From: CAYSSJ01 sp964433675
GTDB taxonomy: Bacteria; Cloacimonadota; Cloacimonadia; Cloacimonadales; TCS61
NCBI GenBank assembly: GCA_964433675.1
Contig: CAYSSJ010000006.1
Span: 62,001-126,000 of the forward strand
Direction of reading: 5' to 3'
Length of the DNA: 64,000 nucleotides
The notes under the pieces were generated by a model. That model searched no databases and was not told where the DNA came from. It saw only the letters and a list, made by a program, of their open reading frames with translations. How positions within the stretch are numbered: position 1 is the first letter of the stretch; each line of letters begins with the position of its first letter. A program made the translations under genes and the position numbers. Shown here one piece after another: positions 43,899-51,545 of the stretch.

Positions 43899-44945
43899 TT
43901 ACTCATGCAATATAGATACAATTGCCCCTTGATTGATCATACGCCATTGTTCATCTTCTGTATATGATGCAATCGTAAGTTGGGAAAAGATTTCTTCTGC
44001 TACGACTACAATATGACCGTCTATTATAAACCTGGTCTCTTTTTGTACACCATGCTCAGATCCGAGATTAATCACAACTCTGGTATCGGAAAACTGTATA
44101 ACTTCACCCGTAGTTGCTTGTTCTCTTTTTTGTTGGTTTGAAAAAGGATAGAAAGCACTAATCTGTGCCAGCTTCTGTTCTTCGGTATCAAAGGAGGACA
44201 GCATCTGTTTTTGCTCAAAAGGATGTTCGGTTATCATATCTATCACATTCGGATCATATCTTCGCAATAGTCCACCGCTGCCACCTCCGAAGCTATATTG
44301 GCTCGCAGTAGAGCGTACCTCTCTGATATAGCTGGTTTTAGCAATCGTATCAGAGAAATCATGACTGAACATCAAAACTGCAAAACCCCAGCTCTCTGAA
44401 ATCTCTCCCAATCTGCTTTTCTCAATATCAACCGAGATTTCATCTCCGGCTCGAGAAATAGAAATATCTTCCGGGATAATTACCCGTCTGGCAATTTCCG
44501 GCTGTTGTCTCTGGACTACCGCTCTGTATCTATTTGGCATCGAACTGATCACGATAGCTTTCTCCCAAGCATTTTCCGGTCTCATCTCGAGATTAGTTCC
44601 CCGGATAGTATTGATAAAACCGGATGATTCGATATTATCCACATCTATATAAATATGGACTAGAGGTAAAATAAAATGCTCTGGCAGATCATATCTATAT
44701 CTGAATTCAGCATGTCGAACCGGTTCAATTTTTCCTGCAATACCTACTGCAAATGTATAATGATCATCCTCTTCGTAGACTCGAAAGTAAGTAAGATCAA
44801 ACAAGCCTTTGGTAAACATGGGATGCTCGGGATATTCTACATTGCCAGCGCCATGATCGTCTCCGACAATGTCTGTGATTTCAAACAGTAGTTCTGCTAT
44901 CAATAAGGTTGGAATCATCAACAGGATAATTAGAGCTATCTTCAT
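43899..44945 (-). CDS. Exported Glucodextran_C-like protein with extra C-terminal domain
   Basis: About 348 residues: a signal peptide (MKIALIILLMIPTLLIAEL), then a domain of the glucodextranase C-terminal (SLH-like/DOMON-like) type. That domain shows ITDIVGDDHGAGNVEYPEHP, FTKGLFDLTYFRVYEE, LVHIYIDVDN and SFGGGSGGLLRRYDPNVIDM. A C-terminal domain of about 80 residues (FSDTRVVINLGSEHGVQKET) resembles a small beta barrel. The start at ATG 44945 is preferred: the frame opens 13 codons earlier, but that stretch contains a hairpin and no leader. It is a paralogue of the lipoprotein at 46808-47671. A role in binding maltodextrin near the outer membrane is inferred. Confidence 0.7.
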   Translation of the reverse strand: MKIALIILLMIPTLLIAELLFEITDIVGDDHGAGNVEYPEHPMFTKGLFDLTYFRVYEEDDHYTFAVGIAGKIEPVRHAEFRYRYDLPEHFILPLVHIYIDVDNIESSGFINTIRGTNLEMRPENAWEKAIVISSMPNRYRAVVQRQQPEIARRVIIPEDISISRAGDEISVDIEKSRLGEISESWGFAVLMFSHDFSDTIAKTSYIREVRSTASQYSFGGGSGGLLRRYDPNVIDMITEHPFEQKQMLSSFDTEEQKLAQISAFYPFSNQQKREQATTGEVIQFSDTRVVINLGSEHGVQKETRFIIDGHIVVVAEEIFSQLTIASYTEDEQWRMINQGAIVSILHE

Positions 44946-44958
44946 AATTTTAATAGAT

Positions 44959-44980
44959 GGCAGCCCCTTTCGGGACTGCC
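44959..44980 (-). terminator. Intergenic hairpin after the outer-membrane barrel gene
   Basis: GGCAGCCCC and GGGACTGCC form a 9-bp stem with one mismatch around a four-base loop (TTTC). No U-tract follows on the minus strand. It may act as a partial terminator or an mRNA-stabilising element that favours expression of the barrel over the downstream genes. Confidence 0.5.
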
Positions 44981-44998
44981 ACATAGTAATCCCTTTCT

Positions 44999-46789
44999 TT
45001 AGAATTTCACTTCGAAAGCAGCATGCAATGTATTGCTGCTCAGATCATCATCACCGTCTATATCGGTGCTATAGAATTTATGCTCACCACGAAGCCAGAA
45101 ATCGAATCCGCCGAAATTGTAAACCCATTTATGGCTGATGATAATTCGATCACGAGTAGTTTCCTCTCCACCAACAGAATCAACTATCTGCTGGTAGGCT
45201 GGTTTCACTTCCAGATGCATAGCATTGGTAAGCTGTCTACCAAGTGGTAGTTCTACCACCATAGCAGTAGTTTCCAGATCATCATTATCATCATCAGCAT
45301 CTTTACCATCTATCCAGTTACCATAACGGAAATTCAAGCCCCAATCCATAACAGCGATTTTACCTTTGAGACCGAGACCTGCCACCATACCGGCAAAATC
45401 TCTTGCCGGGAGATACATGTTGCCATCACCTTCGTAAAGTTCGTCTTCTTTATCTGTATCACCACCAGTATCATTTGTAGCACCGATATAGTTGAACTGA
45501 CCGGAAATTGTCATAGCTTGTAAATGATGACTGAAGTCCAGAGTTCCACCCCAGTATCCTACCGGAGATTCATACAATCCTTCTCCGAGACGGAGATTTT
45601 CGTTATCTCTGAATTCATGACGAACAGCATTCTGTCCACCACCCCAAAGGAAAGTGTTCAAACCGAGTCTTTCGCCATAAGTATCTCTGATACCATCTAC
45701 ACCACCATTTATCATCAGCATATCATCTTCTCTGCGACTTCCCCAAAAAGAGACATAGTTATGATGGATATAAAAGAATTGGAGATTGGGAGTGAGTCCC
45801 ATATCAAAAGGATCGGTAGTTTTGAGAGTAAAGATAAAACTGGGAGATGTTACACTGGCATATTTGGGAACCGGTTCCCAGCCGCCGAAATTATCGATAA
45901 TATTGTCTTCATTCACATCTAGAGAATCATCTACTGTCTGACCGGTAAGCATTGCAACAAGATCGATACCCACAGCATCGCTCAGATCATAATTCGTGTT
46001 CATTCCGAATCCATAAGCTTGATACATGGGTTTAGTACTCATCATCCCGTCTGGGTCTTCATCACCGCTGACGAAGTTTGGATTATCCGGATCAGTAGGA
46101 TCGAATTCCTTGTCGATAAACCAGACAGCATCGAATCCGAGCCCGAAATTATGTCCGAATTGTGTATTCACATTCAATGCCCAAGTACCATCTTCTGTCT
46201 TGAAATCACCTGTATTCCAATCCCAACCTTGCCATGCCGGTTGCCACATGCGGATCAAGTTCCATTTCCAAGTTTCTCCCATATTACCCTGTACATAGAT
46301 ACCTTTGGCATTATCTCGATCTATATAGCGTCTGTCTGCCATGAACCATTTGCTAAAGCGAAGCCCCATCGGAGTACCGAGCTGGATAACATCAACATAC
46401 TGCATCGGTGGCATGAAATCTATTCTGAAACCACGTAGCTTAAACCAGCCGGTTTTGGCATCCCAATATGTCTGCCAAGCTGCCGCACTTACTTCCCCCT
46501 CGGCATAATCATCATCCGCATCGAAGATAGTTTTCATACGCAAATATGTCTTTACATATCTGCTCACAGTCGCATTAATTTCAAATTCCACTTCGCTTCT
46601 CATGAAGTTACCTTTATGTGGATCCATTCTGCCACCATTCCAAGGTGCTTCCGTGTGAGCACCCATATCACTGATACCATCAGTCCAGCGGAATTGATTG
46701 TAGATTTTTCCGGCTACATCTACCTTAACTTGAGCAAAGGCGATCGTAACCAAGCTCAAAATCAACCCAACAATAATAACTCTTTTCAT
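44999..46789 (-). CDS. Putative outer-membrane beta-barrel / maltodextrin porin
   Basis: The 596-residue protein has a signal peptide (MKRVIIVGLILSLVTIAFAQ) and alternating amphipathic strands. It is rich in Trp, Tyr, Asp and Gly and ends in AAFEVKF, the C-terminal Phe typical of barrels folded by the BAM machinery. Several Asp-rich turns (DPTDPDNPNF, DGKDADDDNDD, DIDGDDDL) look like surface loops or Ca-binding turns. I do not recognise a named family. Its place in the malto-oligosaccharide operon between two Glucodextran_C-like genes suggests a specific glycan channel. AGGAGGG precedes the ATG. Confidence 0.8.
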   Translation of the reverse strand: MKRVIIVGLILSLVTIAFAQVKVDVAGKIYNQFRWTDGISDMGAHTEAPWNGGRMDPHKGNFMRSEVEFEINATVSRYVKTYLRMKTIFDADDDYAEGEVSAAAWQTYWDAKTGWFKLRGFRIDFMPPMQYVDVIQLGTPMGLRFSKWFMADRRYIDRDNAKGIYVQGNMGETWKWNLIRMWQPAWQGWDWNTGDFKTEDGTWALNVNTQFGHNFGLGFDAVWFIDKEFDPTDPDNPNFVSGDEDPDGMMSTKPMYQAYGFGMNTNYDLSDAVGIDLVAMLTGQTVDDSLDVNEDNIIDNFGGWEPVPKYASVTSPSFIFTLKTTDPFDMGLTPNLQFFYIHHNYVSFWGSRREDDMLMINGGVDGIRDTYGERLGLNTFLWGGGQNAVRHEFRDNENLRLGEGLYESPVGYWGGTLDFSHHLQAMTISGQFNYIGATNDTGGDTDKEDELYEGDGNMYLPARDFAGMVAGLGLKGKIAVMDWGLNFRYGNWIDGKDADDDNDDLETTAMVVELPLGRQLTNAMHLEVKPAYQQIVDSVGGEETTRDRIIISHKWVYNFGGFDFWLRGEHKFYSTDIDGDDDLSSNTLHAAFEVKF

Positions 46790-46807
46790 AAAACCCTCCT
46801 ATTTTTT

Positions 46808-47671
46808 TTAATTCTTCCCCGGATAAACTAATCTAATAACAGCCAATCTATTATCGGAAGTATCCTCGGGATCCATACCACTTTCATAATCGGATAGCAT
46901 CTCATACTGCAGGTGTTTCTCTTCTTCTCTACCTGCACCTTCGCCTACTATCATATCAATTACATTGGGATTGCCACTACCGTCCGAGCCGCCACCGAAA
47001 CGGTGCTGCCCTTCATATTCGTTTACTCTGCGAGCCAACACCGACCAATCTGCAGGGAAACCGGTAGCACTAAGCATAAGAATACCGTAGCCCCACTCTG
47101 TAATATCGGCATCTTCACTCACTCCGAGATCAGCTTTGCGAACTGATGCTCTAAGTGAACGTCCTATAGGTCGGATAGAAGATGGCAGGACAATATCATC
47201 TTTGAGATGCTCAGCTTTGAGGTCGATCTCACTGTTGATTTTAGACTCTGTGTGTGGTCCGATAAAAACAACCTTCTCCCAGGCACACTCAGGATGAACC
47301 TGAACCTGTACACCCGGAATTGTCTCTGTATGACCGGAACCTTCCACATTGTCGAAATCGAGATAGATCTGTACTAATTGGACATCCCACTTATCACCCC
47401 AATTAAACGATAACGGAGCATTGAACCTAACATTAAATTCAATCATCTCCCCTTTATCTTCGATAGTAGTACCGACCAGATCAAATGATCCCGGCACATA
47501 GATTGGATCGGTCGGATAAGTATAATTACCCGGTCCTTTGTCATCACCGCTAGGATCCTTCAGTTCGATTATCGTTCCATCTCTTGCCGGACTACCAGCT
47601 GAAGCACAGCCAGTTAGTATCAGCATGCTTAGAATGATCAGAACCATTACAAAGTACCCTGCTTTTTTCAT
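46808..47671 (-). CDS. Glucodextran_C-like lipoprotein
   Basis: The 287-residue protein has a lipoprotein signal ending ILTGCASAG (Cys ~22). A glucodextranase C-terminal-type domain follows: LKDPSGDDKGPGNYTYPTDP, YVPGSFDLVGTTIEDKG, QLVQIYLDFDNVEGSGHTET and HRFGGGSDGSGNPNVIDMIV. The same order of motifs occurs in the protein at 43899-44945. In glucodextranases and pullulanases this domain lies at the C-terminus and is thought to bind carbohydrate or the cell surface; here it stands alone. It is the gene between malG and the barrel, so it may be a surface or periplasmic glycan-binding partner. Confidence 0.75.
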   Translation of the reverse strand: MKKAGYFVMVLIILSMLILTGCASAGSPARDGTIIELKDPSGDDKGPGNYTYPTDPIYVPGSFDLVGTTIEDKGEMIEFNVRFNAPLSFNWGDKWDVQLVQIYLDFDNVEGSGHTETIPGVQVQVHPECAWEKVVFIGPHTESKINSEIDLKAEHLKDDIVLPSSIRPIGRSLRASVRKADLGVSEDADITEWGYGILMLSATGFPADWSVLARRVNEYEGQHRFGGGSDGSGNPNVIDMIVGEGAGREEEKHLQYEMLSDYESGMDPEDTSDNRLAVIRLVYPGKN

Positions 47672-47703
47672 AACGACCTCCTTTTGTTTGCTTTATCACC
47701 ATT

Positions 47704-48546
47704 TTAACCTTTTACTCCACCTGCTGTTAAGCCTGATACCAAGAACCTCTGGAACGACATAAACAATACAACAACAGGTATAGCAACCAACAACGAAGAA
47801 GCTGCGAAACTTCCCCATTCCGCTCCGAATTCCCCAACCATATCGCGTAATCCGATAGGAAGCGTATATTTTCTCTCCGAATCCAAAAATGTAGCAGCCA
47901 AGATAAATTCATTCCAGGCCATCATAAAAGAGAACAGACCGGTTATTGCAATTGATGGCTTACTAAGCGGCAGGATTATCTGCCAGAATATCCGTCCTCG
48001 CGAGGCACCATCTATTCTCGCCGATTCTTCCAAGGATATCGGGATAGTGTCGAAATATCCTTTCAGCACCCAGATGGAGAAAGGTAAAGCCGTAGTAGAG
48101 TAGATTATCACCAGTCCCCAAATGGAACCGTATAGATTCAAAACCTGCGCAATCAAAATAAATTGTGGAATTATCAACAATACTCCCGGAAACATTTGAG
48201 TAACCAAAAGCGACATCATACCCGCACGCTGACCGGGAAATCTGAATCTGGAAAATGCATAAGCAGCAGTTGTAGCGAGAAAAAGACTCGATATAGTCGT
48301 CACAAATGCTACTATGATACTATTTCTCAACCAGATGAAAAACGGTTTTTCTGTGAATACGATGCGGAAATTGTCCAAACTAAACTGCTCAGGAATTATA
48401 CTCAGCGGTGATTCGATACTAAGAAAAGAAGTACCGCCAAATGCAACTTTAAGTACCCATAGTACCGGATAAATCGTGATTATCGTTACAATGAGCAATA
48501 TCAGGTATGTCATCACCCGTCGCAAAATTGTCTTACTCTCTATCAT
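47704..48546 (-). CDS. malG: Maltose/maltodextrin ABC transporter permease MalG
   Basis: The 280-residue inner-membrane protein has six hydrophobic helices and the permease EAA loop LEESARIDGASRGRIFWQII at about residue 190, which contacts MalK. The C-terminus SGLTAGGVKG is the conserved MalG tail. The first helix follows RRVMTYLILLIVTIITIYPV. Its start overlaps the malF stop by four bases. Confidence 0.94.
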   Translation of the reverse strand: MIESKTILRRVMTYLILLIVTIITIYPVLWVLKVAFGGTSFLSIESPLSIIPEQFSLDNFRIVFTEKPFFIWLRNSIIVAFVTTISSLFLATTAAYAFSRFRFPGQRAGMMSLLVTQMFPGVLLIIPQFILIAQVLNLYGSIWGLVIIYSTTALPFSIWVLKGYFDTIPISLEESARIDGASRGRIFWQIILPLSKPSIAITGLFSFMMAWNEFILAATFLDSERKYTLPIGLRDMVGEFGAEWGSFAASSLLVAIPVVVLFMSFQRFLVSGLTAGGVKG

Positions 48547-50324
48547 TCATAAACTCCTTGAGTAGCTTTTGATACTTTTGCGGTAATCACACCATATGCG
48601 AAGAGTATCAGAAATATTATGATCGAGTAGGCAGCAGCATAACCATAGCGATACTGTTCAAATGCCAATCTATACGAATCTGTTATCAATATCTCCGTTG
48701 CACCGTCCGGTCCGCCACCGGAGACAAGATAGATCACATTGAATTGGTTAAAAGTCCAGATCGTACCTATAATAATCGCCGGTATCATAGCCGGTTTAAG
48801 CAATGGAGCCGTTACATTCCAAAACGATTGCCATTTGGTAGAGCCATCTATCGCTGAAGCTTCGTATAACTCACGTGGGATGCTCTGCAGTGCGCCAAGA
48901 GCTATTACCATCATAAAGGGGAATCCAAGCCAGACATTAGTTGCCAGATTGGCGAGAAAAGATGTTACAGGTTGGGTAAACCAGCTGATATTGCTATCGA
49001 AGCCCAATAGTCCGATAAAACTATTGACCGCACCAAATTGCTGGTGGAACAGTCCGCGCCAGATAAGTGCAGTAATATAGCTCGGTATAGCCCAGGGAAG
49101 GATCAACAGTACTCTGAATATAGTCCTCCCTTTCAAGCGTAGATCATTTAAGATCAAAGCCAATATCACGCCGATCCCTACATGCAATACCACATTACTA
49201 ATTGTCCAGATGATCGTGTGAAGTAGGGTGAAATAGAAATTATTGTAGTCTGTAAAACTCACTTCGCTGAGAATGTTGATGAAATTCCCAAATCCAATAT
49301 AATTATTAAACTCCGTAAAATAATCCCATACCGGCACGCTGAAATCTGCCAGTCCATAATTGGTAAAGCCGATCAGAATTGCGTATATAAACGGGAAAAA
49401 TACGAGCAAAAATACTCCCAACATTGCCGGGAGAATATAACCATAAGCCATCCTGTGTTTTATTAGGGATCTGATGATTTTCTCGAACAGCCCGGAAAAA
49501 ATAAATACAAGATAGAGAACACCGAGAATCGATAAGGTGATACCCCAAGTTCTTACCGATGTACTATAATCTCTCTCCAGTGGCTCATAGTCTATCTCCA
49601 TATCCACACCTAAACTTGATATTGTGGCTTCCAAAGCTGCAGCTGTTAATGCTTTATGCTCGTTCCATCTATTCACATTATCCTGCAATATACCACCGAT
49701 ACTTGTGGTGATAATCACAATAGCGAGGATATACAACACCGGTGCCGTAATGATGCTGAGCTGAGTGAAATACCTATCGCTGATAATTATAAATATCCCT
49801 AATAAAAATAAAACTAACACCGTATAAAAAAATGGTGACTTGATGGGTATCTCAATTTGGTCGGTTAATTTGATATATACAAGACCGGTAAAATTTCCGT
49901 CTTCTATTAGAGCATAGTATAGATAGCTATCTTCTTCCCAAAGATAGTGTAATTCATCTTCTACTTGAGAAAAAGAACGCTGTAGATTTCTTTGATTATC
50001 GAAAACCTCTTTTGAGATGCGCGCATCGACCTGATTCGAGTCGGAATGAGCCAGATAAGTACGCCCTTGAACTACTGCCAGTTCGACTATATTATTGCTA
50101 CTCTGTTCTATATTAGTTAGAAAAAAGTTAAGATCTTCACGTTGGATTAGATCGAGTTTATGATAGATTTTCCCGACTTGCTCGGCATTCATAAAGGCAT
50201 AATCGAAGGTGAATTCTGACTGTTGATTTTTCAAAGACCTCTGGATCAACATATCAAAAAAGAGCCCCAGCACCACAATGGCAAAGACTACGGCAACAAT
50301 TCTCCACCAGAAGCTTTGTTTCAT
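48543..50324 (-). CDS. malF: Maltose ABC transporter permease MalF with sensor-like N-terminal extension
   Basis: The 593-residue protein is longer than the roughly 290-residue MalF core. Residues ~285-593 are the standard permease: YGYILPAMLGVFLLVFFPFI, the large periplasmic and helical part, and EAA loop YEASAIDGSTKWQSFWNVTA. The first ~280 residues add one N-terminal helix (8-25), an extracytoplasmic domain of about 140 residues, and further helices near 166-215 and 260-280. This added domain has a sensor/Cache-like look (VVQGRTYLAHSD, YLYYALIEDGNFTGLVYIKL). It is not the P2 loop of Enterobacterial MalF, which lies elsewhere in the chain. The function of the addition is unknown. Confidence 0.88.
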   Translation of the reverse strand: MKQSFWWRIVAVVFAIVVLGLFFDMLIQRSLKNQQSEFTFDYAFMNAEQVGKIYHKLDLIQREDLNFFLTNIEQSSNNIVELAVVQGRTYLAHSDSNQVDARISKEVFDNQRNLQRSFSQVEDELHYLWEEDSYLYYALIEDGNFTGLVYIKLTDQIEIPIKSPFFYTVLVLFLLGIFIIISDRYFTQLSIITAPVLYILAIVIITTSIGGILQDNVNRWNEHKALTAAALEATISSLGVDMEIDYEPLERDYSTSVRTWGITLSILGVLYLVFIFSGLFEKIIRSLIKHRMAYGYILPAMLGVFLLVFFPFIYAILIGFTNYGLADFSVPVWDYFTEFNNYIGFGNFINILSEVSFTDYNNFYFTLLHTIIWTISNVVLHVGIGVILALILNDLRLKGRTIFRVLLILPWAIPSYITALIWRGLFHQQFGAVNSFIGLLGFDSNISWFTQPVTSFLANLATNVWLGFPFMMVIALGALQSIPRELYEASAIDGSTKWQSFWNVTAPLLKPAMIPAIIIGTIWTFNQFNVIYLVSGGGPDGATEILITDSYRLAFEQYRYGYAAAYSIIIFLILFAYGVITAKVSKATQGVYE

Positions 50325-50330
50325 ATATGC

Positions 50331-51524
50331 TTATCTCATCCCGGCAGCTTGCAGGTTTTGCATCACTCTACGCTGCGCATTATCGAGTTCTGTTTTGGGA
50401 TCTCTACCGTTTATCGTCGCATTTATGGCTGTCGTAGCCGGTGACCATACAAAAGTCATTTGGGGGATACTCGGCATTGGTCTGGAATGTAAAATCTGCT
50501 GTTTGAATATGGGAAGGTATTTATCGTTAGCAATATCGGGATGCTGATAGACATCTTGGATAGCTACCGGTTGTTTACCGACTCTTGCCATTATCATAGC
50601 CACTTCATCACTTATCAAATATTCCATTACCTCATAGGATGCATCTTTATTCTTTGACTGAGTAGACATCAACACACCTTCTGAGCTCATAAACGGAGTT
50701 GCCCGAGTCTCGGTCTCGCTAATAATGGGTAAGAGAGCTACTTCGTATGGTATTTTATCATCTATCTCACCTCTGAACCAAGGACCGTTTATCACCATTG
50801 CTGCTCTACCCTCGTTGAACAAGGTAGTAACAAGTACATTGGAAACTTCCGGAGGCACGATCTTTTCTTTTTGAAACAGGTCTTGAGCAAATTGGAAAGA
50901 CCGGATATTTTCCTCGGAATTGAGTACCGGCAGATTATTCTCATCAAATATCCGACCGCCGAAACCTTGCAGCCAAGCAGCATGATAATAGAAGTTTGCA
51001 ATCTCATAAACCAGCCCATATTTACCTTCAGAGACATTCGTGTGGTGTTTTGCCAACCTGATCATCTCATCTGTTGTTTGAGGTGGTGAGTCTATAAGAT
51101 TGGCATTGTAAAATAGTACCACCGATTTAAGCGACATGGGCAGACCATAGACTGAGCCGTCGTAATGCATAGGACCAAAAGCACCTTCTACAAATTTATC
51201 TTCTATCCCCTCTTCCAGGTAAAAATCGATCGGCTCCAAGATCCCACCTTCTACCCAGCCTCCTATCCGATCGTGAGCAAAGATAAAGATGTCCGGTCCT
51301 TTACCACGAGGTACAGCGGCAGTGATCTTGTCCGGAAATGCATCGAACGGAACAGCCAATACTTCGATCTTGATATCTGATCTGTTTTGATTAAATCTTT
51401 GCACTGTTTGATTTATCGCTGTCCGCTCCTCACCACGATAGGAATGCCATAAGGTTACTTTTGTCTGTGAAAACAGAGCTACTGTCAATACCATAATAAA
51501 CATAAAAACAAAAATCTTGCGCAT
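50331..51524 (-). CDS. malE: Periplasmic maltose/maltodextrin-binding protein
   Basis: The 397-residue family 1 solute-binding protein has a cleavable signal peptide (MRKIFVFMFIMVLTVALFSQ) with no lipobox Cys. The mature part shows VTLWHSYRGEERTAINQTVQ, GPDIFIFAHDRIGGW, YGLPMSLKSVVLFYNANLI, AAMVINGPWF and the conserved C-terminal KDASYEVMEYLISDE. It would deliver maltodextrins to MalFG. It lies six bases upstream of malF and 21 bases after the amylase gene on the same strand. TTTTATTAAAAGAAGGAGG precedes the start. Confidence 0.95.
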   Translation of the reverse strand: MRKIFVFMFIMVLTVALFSQTKVTLWHSYRGEERTAINQTVQRFNQNRSDIKIEVLAVPFDAFPDKITAAVPRGKGPDIFIFAHDRIGGWVEGGILEPIDFYLEEGIEDKFVEGAFGPMHYDGSVYGLPMSLKSVVLFYNANLIDSPPQTTDEMIRLAKHHTNVSEGKYGLVYEIANFYYHAAWLQGFGGRIFDENNLPVLNSEENIRSFQFAQDLFQKEKIVPPEVSNVLVTTLFNEGRAAMVINGPWFRGEIDDKIPYEVALLPIISETETRATPFMSSEGVLMSTQSKNKDASYEVMEYLISDEVAMIMARVGKQPVAIQDVYQHPDIANDKYLPIFKQQILHSRPMPSIPQMTFVWSPATTAINATINGRDPKTELDNAQRRVMQNLQAAGMR

Positions 51525-51545
51525 TATACTTCCCTCCTTCTTTTA

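Noticed and set aside
44999..46789. SusC/TonB-dependent receptor
   Set aside because: The protein is too short, and I see no plug domain or TonB box. A simple porin-like barrel fits better.
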